From: Desmodesmus armatus
Taxonomy: Eukaryota > Chlorophyta > Chlorophyceae > Sphaeropleales > Scenedesmaceae
Assembly (NCBI GenBank): GCA_007449985.2
Contig: VIIQ02000039.1
Coordinates: forward strand, 1 to 64,000
Direction: 5' to 3'
DNA: 64,000 nt
Shown one piece after another: positions 10,503 through 22,643 of the stretch. The notes under the pieces were generated by a model. The model was not told the DNA's origin. It was given only the letters and a program-made list of their open reading frames with translations, and did no database searches. The first letter of the stretch is position 1. The number at the start of each line of letters is the position of its first letter. Both the position numbers and the translations under genes were made by a program.

Positions 10503-12184
10503 ACAGGAATGCACCTGCCTGCCCCACAGGCCCTGAATGAAACTGGCAGTGCAGCCCAACCTCCCTGCATCAAACACGCACCCCTCTCTGTCCAACACAC
10601 AGACCACATCATAACCCAGTTCCACACAGCCCACAGAGGTGGTGTGGGGATGAAGTGAGCGACGAGCACGCCTTGCTCCGCCCCTGCATGTACATGTACG
10701 TATGTGTATAAATGTTGATGGTGAGTGCAGCTGCAGCGCGTCTGCAACACAGTCGGCATAAAACTCAGCCCAAGGGCCTACCCAGCGCCCCACAGGCTGT
10801 AGGGGTGCCACCTGGCAGTTGACCAGTGTGTGTGTGCAGCAATGCTGGCAGGTGTGGTATGATCAAGACACTTGGCGTCTTGCCAAGCCTAGCCAAGCCT
10901 ACAGAGAGGTGCACAAGGTGTACAAGGCCAGATCAGAACCGGGGCTGGGTGCTGGCCGGGCCCCTAATGCAGCGCAGTACCTCTCACAATGCATGGAATT
11001 GCCATGAACATGGGCAGGGCTCGCTGCCTAAGAGAGAGCTACAGAACAACAAGGAATGCTCTTACTGCGCCTCAAGCACCCTGCACGGTGCCAGCACACT
11101 GACAAACAGACACACAGAGCGACTCTGATCTGACAACACGTCAGCATTCAGGGCTAGTTTAACAACAGTCAAAGTTCACAAGGCGGGCGCCATAGATCTA
11201 CTCCACGAAGACAGGGCAGCAGTACACAGCAACAAGGGTATGACTCAAACGACCACAAGTGTGGTATGGGCAGAACCGCCCTAACACTTGGTGGTGACAA
11301 TGGCCGCACAAGCAGCTGCCTACTGGACATTACATAATGCCGCGCATACGAGGCAGCAGGTGCATGCAGGCTAAGGCAGCAAGCAGCACATCGGGTGGCA
11401 CAAATCCGGCAGCAGCTGCATCGACAAGGATGCAACTGTTGCTGACACAGCAACACCATGCCGCAGAAGGACTGAAGGTGCCTGCGCCCCGAGAGCTAAG
11501 CTCCAGAAGCACCAGCAGCAACACACGCCGCCTGTGAAACCACATGACAAGCTCAACACCACGGATACATGAGGTTGCATCAGCCAGGGTTTAGCAAAAC
11601 CACCACCACAGGCCCACATTTGTCCAGAAAGTGCAGTGTGTAGCCTGCAAGCTGAGTCATTCTAGCTGCGTAAATGGGGCAAGGTCATAGCTGGTGTGTG
11701 TCTGCATGGAGAGAGACAATGTCGCACACAGCCGAGCTGGAAAAGCTGACTACTCGGACCAAAAAAGCTGACTACTTGTAACCGCAAACACACGCTACCT
11801 GCCCACACCAGGGACCCAACCGAGCTGAATGCAGCCACGGATGATGAGGCGTCCTGCTTCCTGCTGCAGCTGCAGCTGCAGCTGCAGCGGTAGTGGCGCA
11901 CACACTTGCTGCATTGCTGCTGCAGATGCAACTACCAGACCAGCAAATCCTGCAACTGCACACTGCCTTGCACAAGCAGGACGGAAACGCTGCACAGGGG
12001 CGACACCGCGCATCATGCTGCAGTGCCTGCAACTATTGCTTGCATGCACGCGCATCTGACCCGCATTGTCTTGCCGTCTGCCAAATCGCCGGCAGTCTGC
12101 TGTAGCATGCCTGCGCCTTGCTTGCGCTCAAGCTGTGCAGGCGACGCCAGCGCTCGACACATGACACACAGCCTCCCTGCTGCA

Positions 12185-12860
12185 GTGCCTGCATCACTGC
12201 GTGCTGAGCCCAGTGCTGAACCAACATGCTGAGACCGCATGCTGTTCAGCGCAATGTGCACAGGGTGCTGCTGGGCTCTGTCGGCAGAGAGAGTGCAGGG
12301 CACAGTGTCGGCCTGTGTCAGCCCACATAAATCAACATGCCATGGTGCTGCTTGTGCTGACAGCGCGTGCTGAGCCCGCGTGCTGTGTCCACGTGCTGAG
12401 ACCGCCTGCTATAGTGCCTGCATCACTGGAAGCTGAGCCCGCGTGCTGAGCGTGAATGCTGACCCCGCTTGCTGAGCCATCGTGCTGAGCCCGCATGCTA
12501 AGTCAACATGCTGAGCCCGCATGCTGACCCTGCCTGCTGACCCTGCCTGCTGAGCCCGCTTGCTGAGGCAGCGTGCTGAGCCTGCCTGCTATAGTGCCTG
12601 CATCACTGCAAGCTGAGCTTGCGTGTTGCGCCCGCGTGCTGAGCCATTGAGCTGAGCCCGCGTGCTGAACCCGCATGCTGAGCCTGCATGCTGCGCCCAC
12701 ATGCTGAGACCGCATGCTGACCCCGCTTGCTATAATGTCTGCATGACTGCAAGCTGAGCTCGCGTGCTGAGCCCGCATGCTGACCCCGCATGCTGACAGT
12801 GCATGCTGACCCATCGTGTCCACCCCGCATGCTGATCCATCGTGCTGCGCCCAGGTGCTG
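12185..12860. repeat. Satellite of about 15-bp units with higher-order structure
   Basis: Units of the form GTGCTGAGCCCGCAT repeat dozens of times with substitutions. A second motif, TAGTGCCTGCATCACTG plus AAGCTGAGC, recurs near 12182, 12412, 12591 and 12732, dividing the array into blocks of about 140-230 bp. Confidence 0.85.
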
Positions 12861-13409
12861 TGGTGCGGCTTGTGCTGCTCACGGCGGCGCCGGGGATGGG
12901 CTTGTGTCAAAGTCATATAAGCTCGGCAAGGGCATGCGCAACGGCTCAGCTCTGCACGGCAGCACCAGAAAGGGGCACCGCCCGAACCAGCAGCAGCAGA
13001 AGAAGAGCAGCATCAGAAAGCAGCACCAGACTCAGCCACAAGTGATGGAGGCAGGCAGCAGCGCCAGGCGGTCAAGCAGTCGGCAAGAGGGTGGTGGTGG
13101 CCACCGCTGGCTGGCTGACTGTACTGTCCGTCCCAATGTCACAGCAAGCGCTCCAGGATGGCTCATGGAATACGCTGCTTGGCTGGACATTACGGCACAG
13201 CACATTGCAGGAAAGTACATCACAGATATAAGGGGACAGAGTCACGCCATCAGCACTAGCCAGCACACCCAAGGGATGACCATGACGGTGCCCATTGGGC
13301 TTGTCGCTTGACATACCCCAGTTTCTCAGGCAAGGTACGAGGGCGATCAGAATCACCCGCCAAGTTGGCCATCACACACTGTGTGCATGCAGCTCACTGT
13401 TACTATTAC

Positions 13410-13475
13410 TGTTACATGGTTCAGGCTGAGCCTGAACACCCCTTTGAGCGCCAACGAGGCTGATAAGGCACCCGC
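13410..13475. repeat. Dispersed palindromic repeat, copy 2
   Basis: GTTCAGGCT, G, AGCCTGAAC forms a perfect 9-bp-arm inverted repeat at about 13422-13440, followed by GCCAACGAGGCT. Matches the element at 3468-3540. It lies directly downstream of the copy B stop codon. Confidence 0.6.
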
Positions 13476-16400
13476 TTACCTCATGACTGTACGCTTGTGC
13501 ACCCCGAGCTTGATCCTGCCAAAGATGAGTTGGCACGTGGTGGGCCTGTCTGCCACCACTACATTCATCCTGATCGTTATGCCTGCAGCAGCACAGAGAC
13601 AACATCGTACACGTCTCAGCTTGCTGTGTTTTGCTTTTAGCAGGCTGTCTTGCAGCAGCCGCAGGCTTTGAGGTTGACGATGACTGGGGAGCAGCAGCAG
13701 CGGCTGCTGCTGCAAGACAGCCTGCCCGTCAACGCCAGCAGCTCAAGCAGCAGTCAAGAGCAGGCAATATGGGCTTCTTTTTGGTGGGGATGGCAGCGGG
13801 GTGGATGGGGAGGAGCGGCATACCGCAAACCCTGTGCTGTATCCTGGTCGGTGCACATCATGCAAGCAAGGCAGCAAGAATCTCTGCATGTAAGCAGCAG
13901 GTCACATACAAGCAATCGCGCACCCTGTTTACCAGCCTAAGACAATATCATCGCCTCATGCGCAAGTGCTGGCCGCCTCCTTTGCAACACACCTGCACAT
14001 CTGGACAGGTTGTCACACGCATCGAGGCAGTTCTGCAGGAACTGGTCGCCAAGGCCTGCAGAGATGTTGTACCCGTAGTTTAACGGGCTCTCCTGCGTGC
14101 CGACTTGCAGGGCCAGTTCTTCTCTGTAGAATGTGTACATCCCTGTGTGAGGCAACACACGGTGGAACGGTGAGGAGCCCTGTGATTAGCTAGAAGAGCC
14201 CTCACAAGTGTGGACCCTTGACAAGAAGCAGCGGTGAGGGGCGCCCTTTGTTGGTAGAGACTCTGATGCATGCAGTCGCAAGGAACTGCCGCCTGCTACA
14301 ATACTGAGTTTACATGCTGCTGCTTGCCACGCTGCCGTTGTGCGCAGCGTCACCCTCCTCGACTCATGTTACCTCTGTGGCAAACGCTGTCCTTGTCGGG
14401 TGGCCACGCACTCAGCAATAAGGTGGGGCCGGAGGGAGACGGCTCACTCCTGCAATGTGTGCTCTACCTTTTGGTCTACCCCGTTCATCAAGTGTGGAGA
14501 ATACCGCCCAGCGGTGAAAGTATCCGCTTGTAACACCCCCCCCCCCAATACCTGTGGAAACAAGCTTGGCACTGTTTGAGAGGCGGCGCCCCGAGTCTGG
14601 CCCCTCATCGCTGACAGCCCCGTCGATGCTCCATGGATTGGTGCCGACGTCACCGGATGGCAGGTTCTTGAAGGCAATCAGAGGCGCCCTGCAAGGCAGG
14701 ACGGCAATAATCGGGATGCGATTCAGCGCATGGGTGCTGCAAGACGTTGAGACTGAGTCTACCGATGCAATAATCACATTCAGAGTCACAAAACGGCTAG
14801 TAGTAAGGGCGCATCGGGGGTTGTGTGTCGCTGGTCCCGTAAAGAGTGACTGGTGTACTGAGTGAGGTGTGCTGCTTTCTGTGCACCTGCACCAAGGCCA
14901 AGAGCAGCGTGGTTGGACACACAACTATCGTTGGTTGTGAGCCAGCGATGTGCTCATTCCTGCAGGCTAGAGGTGTGCGAGGACTAGACGGGAGAGCGCT
15001 GCACGCACCCGACATACACCGGGCTGACCCCAAGGCGCCGTGTGCAGGTTTGACTCAGGTAGTCATAAGTCACAAACTGACACGGGTCAAAGTTGCAGAG
15101 GTCCACGCAGGCCGTAAACGACGTGACGTTGTAGAAGTCTTCCGAGTGTGCATCATTGTCGGGCACTGGGATGTACCTACAAAAGAGCCAGACAGCAGCC
15201 GCAAATTTGAGAGAGGATACAGCACAGCTACATCATGATGCTGGTGAAGAGTTCAAAGCTTGTTTGGAGAACTGTGGCATCATGATGGCAAGGGAAACCG
15301 GTCGAGACTGGTCTTTGGATCCTACTTGGCCCCAGTACTGCGCCTCGACCAGGGAACCAGATTGAGCGCTAGACCCCGAAGGCTCAGGATTAACCCTGGC
15401 TGAAGCCTTCCGTAGGTCTATATCCCAGTTCCAGCTCTAGACAAGCCCCCCTGCCACACAACAGCTGACAACCTCACCACCAACATGCTGCATCCTCAAA
15501 TACTACAAGAGGCAAGCTCTGCAACCCCCGTCCCAACACACAAAAGCACCGGCGCAGCCACGAAACCCACCCTGCCCCCTGCAGCCGCAAATTCAACCAA
15601 GCTCTCCACCAACTCACCAGGCGCCATCGACAAGCTGACTCCATTTTGCCACACAGTCCGTGGATGCTGATGCCCCCACTCGGCTGATGGGAGGCGACAC
15701 AAACAAATCGTTCATGCTGCTGCCCAGCGGGAAACTGTACCCAGTGCCCTGTGTCGTGCACACCGTGCAGTTTGCGTCCGTGTCAATGGATCGCCCGGCG
15801 TTGCCGTAGGTTGCGTTCGCACCCTCTCCGCCACACTGCGATGCACAGTTGACTCCTCCCCAGCCTAGCTGGCACCTGCACCGAAAACAAGACAAGACAC
15901 CCCCTTGCAGTTGATAGATCCCACTGAATCTGTCAATGAGTCGAAAGCATACATGGGCTTGCTGGATACATGCTGTCAGCAGCGTGGACATTTATCCCTG
16001 CAGCAAGTGCGCCCGCCCTAGGTGGTAACCTGTGCACTCACATATTGCATGCTTCCCGGCTGCTTGAGCCCTCGACAGGGGTTGTGAGGCCGGTAGGACA
16101 GGGCGTGCATGGCGTCCCGTTGCCAAAGGTGAAGCTTGCGTTGTTGTAGGTGCCTGCACAGCAGGTAGCAGACACATCAACGTTACGGTGTTGGCCGTCG
16201 CTCAATGTGTCAAGACATATATCAGCACAGGACGTGGCATGATGGGGCAGGAAGTGCTGCGCAAAGTTGCATGCCATAGGAGACAAGTGTGCTATCGATG
16301 AAGCTTGGTCGCAATAGTTTGTCAGGCTCAAAATAACTTCAATCGCATACCGGCAAAGAACCACTGATGCTGCACCAGCAACCAAAACAGCGGCCTTAAA

Positions 16401-19400
16401 ACACCAGCCTACCTATAGGGCACGGCAGTACAGCTTGCTCCTTCTCATTCCATCCAAAACCAGCTGCCACACCACACATGGACTTGGCAGTGCCTCGACC
16501 TACACCAGGCGTGGTGTAACCCCACTCGCAAGCTGTGCAAGCATCGCGGTTTCCGCGGACGTTCCAAAAACCGACGTCGCAGGGTTGTGAAGCTCGGCCC
16601 ACCATCCCGTAGCCGTCAATCACCACACAGGCCCTTTCGTCTGCAAAGCCTTCACTGTCGCCGTTGCGGACGTAGTACTGGGCCGAGCTGGGGAAAGCGC
16701 TGCTAGTAGATGCGACCATGTTGGCAGGGCCTGTTGTACATGGCACAACAAACGTTGATGAACAGAAAACAACTCAAAAATCGATGGTAAGAAGTTGAAC
16801 AGACACAGAGAGCATGTGAGTGAGCGAGTGCGGGAGGCACAGTAGGGGCGGCAGTGCATGCCCAGCAGCAACAGGACAAACAGCAACAGCATTCCAGAGC
16901 AGAGGCAGGAGTGCACGCACGGCAACCAAACCGCTGGCCGAGCTTGGAGCACCGTCACAGCTGTAATCCAGCGCAGTGCAGCCAAAAGAGCCAAACTTGC
17001 TGCTGTTGCTTTTGAATGAGCAGCTGCACCTCCACGACTGTGTGAGGGAGTGACACTGCTGCAAATCACACACACTCGCTCGCTGTCAGATCAGCACTGA
17101 GTGTCTGAATGCTGCCACTCGAGCACAAGCCCAATCGAGCATGACACTGCACTCACAGTCTCTGCAAGGTGATGGAGACAGTCCGTAGGTGATGTTGGAG
17201 ACTCCATAGTTGTTGCTGGTGCAGTTCCTGACACGCCATGACTTTGTAAGCTGCATGTAGATCAGTCCCTGGCCAGGCATGATGTCTGCAGGATTAGGCA
17301 GGGCAGGGCAGGGCAGTCATGTGGCAGGTTGGCAGCTGAGGACGAAATCACCATCGAAGCAGCAACTGTCCTGCCATGCACAGTGGCCCACAGCCATGCA
17401 TACCATGCAACGGTGGTGGCACACATGCTATGCAATGCAAGGCTGATGGTCCACCACACACATGGTATGCGCTGCGCATAATACACATGTGTCCTGCACG
17501 TACAGAGCTGTCCCGATGCAACACGCCTAACCGTGCGCATCCGAGAATGTGCATCGAACTGTGCTTTACACTCCACACGCCCCACATTCCACACTCTGAG
17601 CGGCCCTTCAAGAGTCTGCACAAGCACACGCACATGCTGCCCACCCACAAGTCAAAGCATGCACCCGTGGCCCCACACACGCAGCGTTGCACTTACAGCA
17701 GTCCTCAGACGAAGCAGCCACAGGCATGTTGTCGGCAGGCAGAGAAGTGCTGATGTCGTAAACAGTGACCTGCTCTGTGGTGGCAGACTTGACACCGTCT
17801 CCACAGCTGGTGCACGCTGTTGCCTCACCGAAGGGCTTCCACTCTGCTCGGAAGCTGCCTGCAGGCCACAGCATACCACATCACAGCACACCACAGCACA
17901 GCGCAGCGCACTGAGTGAGCAGCTGCCCCCTGCTGCCAACTAGCCATTGAAGCAGAGACCTTTCTGCTTTGCTCGCTCTTTTCTGGCGAAGCCAGAGCAC
18001 AGAAGGGTGTGAAAGTGCATCCCACGATGTCAGTACCTCTTAGGATGCGAACATTGCTGCTGGCTGCCTGATGCTTTCAGCCAACATGAGTACTGTCTAC
18101 AAGTCTGTCACTGCCCAAGTTGCCACCAGTGCCGACAGCAATGTAACGCAACGTAAGATGGCTGGCAAAAAAAATGTGCTGCATGAGAGGTTCAACGTGT
18201 CACTAAAACACACCTGGCGGGCACTTGAAAGTGCCAGCCTCCGTAGTGAAGTGACCAGGCGGCGTCACTGCGCACACAGCACAGCGCAGCGCAGCACAGC
18301 AACAGTGAGACGCAACCTCTTGCAAGAGGCAATGGCAAGTTGTAGCAACCCTGGAAGCGTCCATACAGCAAGGTACATGCCTCGTTAGAGTGTGCCACCC
18401 CACCAAACCTTGGCACGGCAGCGGCTATGGACACCACCCTGTTGTTCAGGCTTACCCATAACCCTGACCCCGAACCCCTAAACCCTGACCCCCACCCTAG
18501 AGACACACAACCTGTCAAAGAGCAGCATCCCGGCCCCTCACACGACACTGTGCATGTCAAAACCCAAGCTGCTAAGGCTTTGTCAGGCCAATACTCACAG
18601 CACTGTTCCACAGCTGTGGCCCCAACATCCATTGTCCACATCCCATATGGGCAAGCAAAGATGGTGCCGGTCGCCTGCGAAAGCTTCCTGCCAACGGAAG
18701 CTGGGGCAGCGTCGGGGTTGGGGTTGTCTGGGGTGAACGGCTGCGCTGGCTGGCCCCCTGTGCAGTAGTAACCCTGTAGCAGGAAACAGCAGTTGCTAGC
18801 CGTCGGCAGAGTTTGCATGGCAGAGTGGCACACGGCCACCCTGCGTGACCCAATGTAGCCGGGGCAGCTGCTGCGTCCAGCGTACTGTGCTCCACTGCCG
18901 GATGCTGCTGGAGACATGCACAAGAGCCAAGCACGCTCCAAAGTAAGCTGAGCATCAACAGGGTAAGGAAAGTCGACCCAATGCGTGTTTCTATGTGCAA
19001 GCGTGGCAGAAGATTCGCACACACATTCCTACATACCTGTGGACAGGGTTTTGTCTCAAGCACCAAACCCGCCTCCATCGAAGAGGCATAGTAGCCAGGT
19101 ACAATGCGCGTGCAGTTTGCAGAGCTGGTTGACGCCTCGGTCACCGTACTCATGCCGCGTACGCTGCACCTTGTACAGCTGCCATCTGGCCCAATGCCAG
19201 CCTTGTACTCCCCCCTGTGACACACACACAGGCACAGCAGCAGCAGCAGCAGGAGCCAGTCATGCCACATGCTTGTAGTGCATACTGCTGCTGAGCACAT
19301 GCACGTCTGACAGTTTAGATTATATCGAATGCCTGCTGATGTGGCAGCATGGGTTTGCCCAATGGATCCTCAATCCCCATTGTGCCTGTATTACTGCCAA

Positions 19401-22400
19401 GTCCCCCAAACATGCTGCAGTGGGCTTGTGCATGCCAACGCAAAACTTACGAAACCATACGAGCGCAGGAGCTGCGCACGGATGGGGCTAGCATGTCACT
19501 AGCGTGTGCAGGCAGTAATCATTGAACAGCAACCCACCTTGGACAAGGCGCCACCTGTCCCGGGCCCTTCAAGAAATAACCAGGGGGCACAACTGCAAGC
19601 GACAGAAACAGCACAGCAGGGGCACACTGTTGTATCATGCTGAGACAGCAGCAGCAGCAGCAGCACCAACTGGTCTTCGGCAGCTTTCAGCCGCTGAAAC
19701 TGATAGTTGGCTGCCCAGCCAAGTCACACAAACACTGCGGCCCCACAGGCCGCTGTAGCGCTGTTGTCTGGCGGCTTCTGAAGCCCATGGAGTCCATTCA
19801 ACTCATCTGACAGGCATGCAGTCCAAGGTTGCTAACAAAGGAAGCAAACGTGGCAGCATGGAGTTACACAGTGCCTCCCTTCTGCTTGAATATCTTCTCG
19901 GTCTTCTACTGCTGCAAAGTTGGGTTTGATTCCAACCCTTTCACAACCTCACACTGACATGCTACAGAGCGACAATCTTGATCTCAGGGTTTACATGAGC
20001 GTGCAGAACCCTGTGATCAGCACAGCTCCACACAAAGTGACTAAATAGTACACACAAAGTGACAATATAATGCAGTCCAACTGAGTACAACAATACTCAC
20101 CACACTGCACAGGCGAAACAGCTCCAGTCACGCCGACTGTGCTGAATCCAGTGGGGCAGGGCACACAGGCCCGCTGCTTCTTCAGTCCAGGGCCGTATGT
20201 ATCTGCTCTGCAGGTGATCTGGTCGATCGTCCTGCCGTCTGAGCTGATAACATAGTAGGTGCCAGGCATGTTGACTGCAGATGCACACAGCCAAGGTGAC
20301 ACCCAGCCAAACCATGTAAGATACTAGATACCATCTTGGTACGTAGGCAAGTGTGAGTCTGGTGGGGGCCTGCGGATGAGTGTCTGTTGCATTCTGAGGT
20401 GATTGGAAAGGGACATTATGCTGTGATTGCAAGATGTGTGGCTTGCATGCCAGCGCGCGCATGTACTGCCAACGTGCATGCACTGCGCAATTGTGCATGT
20501 ACTGCCAAATCGTGCATGTACAGCTGCTGGCAGCCGTCCTGTGGCCTCTCCGCTGTGCTTTGACAGCCGGTGCTTTGACAGCCAGTGCTATGCTGTGCTG
20601 TGCTGTGCCCATTGCCTTACCACATGCCCTGCTGGTTGTCGCTCTCCTCCCCAGCGTTGTCATGGCCTGACCACTCGACCCCATGCACTGAAGGGAGCTG
20701 GGTGCCAGCTTGCCTTCATCTGCTGTACCCCTGAGAGGGTTGAGGGGGTTGCTACCCAGGAAAAAGTCTCCGCCAGGGCTGCAAGCACATAAAGAATGCA
20801 AATGCAGCGCGATATTGTCGATTTGTTGTATTTTTCTTTTTCACTTTTTCTCACTTTTGAAGCTTGGGGTATGGATATATGGGGTGTAGATCCAACCCAC
20901 CAAAAGGCCGAGGCCTGCATGCTGTAGCTCAGCTGCTGTGACATGCTGTGCTGTGTCCTGCGCGCTGCGCATGACAAGATGGCGATGCACATGGTTCGGG
21001 CTGTCATGCAACATGAGATGCAGTGGCACGCGCGCGTACGTACCAATAATTCCCTTTTGAGCAGTCTGAGCAGACACCCTCAGCGCTGGCCCACTTCCCT
21101 GCTGGACATGCACAGTTGCCTGTGGCCTGCACAGTCAGCACAAACAGCAATCAGCACAGGCAGCAAACTCAGTCCGCCAGTCAGTCACACTCACTGCTCC
21201 TGCTGCTTTACTGCCATCACTACCCCTGCTGGCACTGAAATCAGCTCCGGCCGCTTCCGCCGCTGCTGCTCCTGCTGCTGCAAGTGCTGGTCTTGAGCTC
21301 GTGCTGCTCCTACTGCCGCCACTACTCCTGCTGGCACTGTCGTCAGCTCCAACCGCTCCCGCGCTGCTGCTCCTGCTGTTTCTGCTGCTGGCGGTGCGGC
21401 AAGTGCTGCTCTTCCTGCTCCTGCTGCTACCACTGCTCCTGCTGGCACTGCCGTCAGCTCCGGCCACTGCAGTCGGCGCTGCTCCTGCTGCTTCTGTGTG
21501 CTGGCGGTGCTGCAACTGCTGCTCTTACTGCTCCTGCTGCTACCACTGCTCCTGCTGGCACTACCGTCAGCTCCGGCCACTGCAGCCGGTGCTGCTCCTG
21601 CTGCTTCTGTTTGCTGGTGGTGCTACTCCTGCTGCTCCTACTGCCACCACTGCTCCTGCTGGCACTGAAATCAGCTCCGGCCGCTGCTGCTCCTGCTGTT
21701 TCTGCTGCTGGCCCTGCTGCTCCTGCTGGCGCTGCTGCTCCTACTGCCATCGCTACTCCTGCTGGCGCTGACATTGGCTCCAGCCGCCGCCGCTGCCGCT
21801 GCTCCTGCTGTTGCTGCTGCTGGCACCGCTGTTCCTGCTGGCGCTGCCGCTCCCTACCACTGGCTCCGGCTGGCACTGCCGTTTAGCTCCGACCGCCGCC
21901 GCCGCTGCTGTTCCTGCTGCTGGTGCTGCTGCTCCCTACCACTGGCTCCTGCTGGCACTGCCCGCTGCCGCTGCTCCTGCTGGTAGCGCTGCTGTTCCTG
22001 CACCCCCGGCCACTCGCTCCAACTACCCTTGGATTGCTGCTGCGCATACTGCCTGCCAACCCGCAGCAGTATCAGTTGCCTGTGTCTCGCACCTTATTCA
22101 CAAGTAGGCTGCCGCTGCACAGTTGGCATCTGTACCCGCCTTGCGTTGCGGCAAAGATGCAGCCTGCAGGGGTGACCAGCACAGCAGACAGCGCAAGCAG
22201 ATGTTGTATCTCTGCGCTGCAGTTGAATTGAGAAGCAGGCTGCTGGCAGCATCGTCCTGCTGCAGGATGCAACGGATGCAAGCAGTGATCTGCCGGCATG
22301 TATGCTAACCCAGGTCTGGCACAGTCTCGCAGCTCGCTTGCTGATGAAGATGCTGGTTGATCCTGATCACCCAGCCATTCCCAGCGCTGTTCGCAGCTGC

Positions 22401-22643
22401 TGAGGGCGAAAGCGAGGTATGCTGCTGCTTCATGATGTAAGGAGAACATGGGATGTGGGAACGCCTCGCTCAGAGGTGCTAGATTGCTGGACAATTGGCG
22501 CCAGGCAGCAGCTGTTCCCCCCAGTTGCACACACCTGTTGGTGCACAACCATCTGGACACTCCTCCTGTGCCTGGAACTGCTGTAGTGACCTCGATGTCG
22601 CATCGACCGGCAGCCCTTCATGTAGGAAGCAGCATGCAGGCTT
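13476..22643 (-). CDS. Copy B: secreted Cys-rich ephrin-receptor-like (GCC2/GCC3) repeat protein with PAN-like C-terminus
   Basis: Exons in transcription order: 22535-22643, 22093-22163, 21044-21126, 20621-20778, 20101-20274, 19538-19592, 19037-19214, 18599-18773, 18214-18267, 17697-17858, 17157-17285, 16413-16730, 16042-16153, 15618-15875, 15009-15176, 14552-14688, 13993-14142, 13476-13582. All phases close, giving 865 residues plus an unresolved first exon; an ATG at 22817 with a hydrophobic start is one candidate, but its splice phase differs from A and D. Family motifs: [85 protein letters not shown], then PAN-like CVDLCNFDPCQFVTYDY and NCLDACDNLSRCAG. The exon 14552-14688 carries LPSGDVGTNPWS. 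B has introns absent from A (after CPR, after KCPP, inside KLVST-GMYTF), and one exon (15618-15875) where A has two. It ends ...KRTVMR, 16 residues earlier than A; the stop TAA overlaps a possible donor GTAAGC. Likely extracellular; role unknown. Confidence 0.85.
14466..14551. repeat. Intron start formed by a dispersed repeat (introner-like), copy B
   Basis: On the minus strand the intron begins GTATT, a G run, then TGTTACAAG and GATACTTTCACCGCTG, GCGGTA and CTCCACACT. The same series occurs on the plus strand at 38961-39040, outside any gene. Copies A and D have no intron at this position. Confidence 0.75.
21180..22030. repeat. CTG/CTC-rich minisatellite in a copy B intron
   Basis: Irregular units of roughly 60-120 bp built from CTGCTCCTGCTG, GCTGGCACTG and GTCAGCTCCGGCC. 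Fills most of the intron between exons 22093-22163 and 21044-21126. Long Ser/Ala or Cys/Leu frames across it are artefacts. Confidence 0.85.

Larger units (their letters stand above)
8931..13475. other. Region between copies C and B; no convincing gene
   Basis: No frame here shows family motifs, consistent splice phases or a recognisable domain. It may hold the missing first exon of copy C in its first few hundred bases. It contains a tRNA-like remnant (10462-10502) and a GCTGAGC-type satellite (12185-12860). Alu-like PstI/PvuII-rich CAGCTG tracts at 11860-11900 are simple palindromic repeats. Confidence 0.6.

Noticed and set aside
14480..14545. Homopolymer C/G runs (also 37118-37131, 38970-38982, 47521-47535) as origins or G-quadruplex switches
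   Set aside because: They are isolated runs without a second G-tract pattern; too weak to call, though they are likely assembly error hot spots.
21135..21886. Several overlapping 120-200-aa Ser/Ala/Gly or Cys/Leu frames on both strands
   Set aside because: All arise from the CTG/CTC minisatellite in a copy B intron; flanking exons show it is spliced out.
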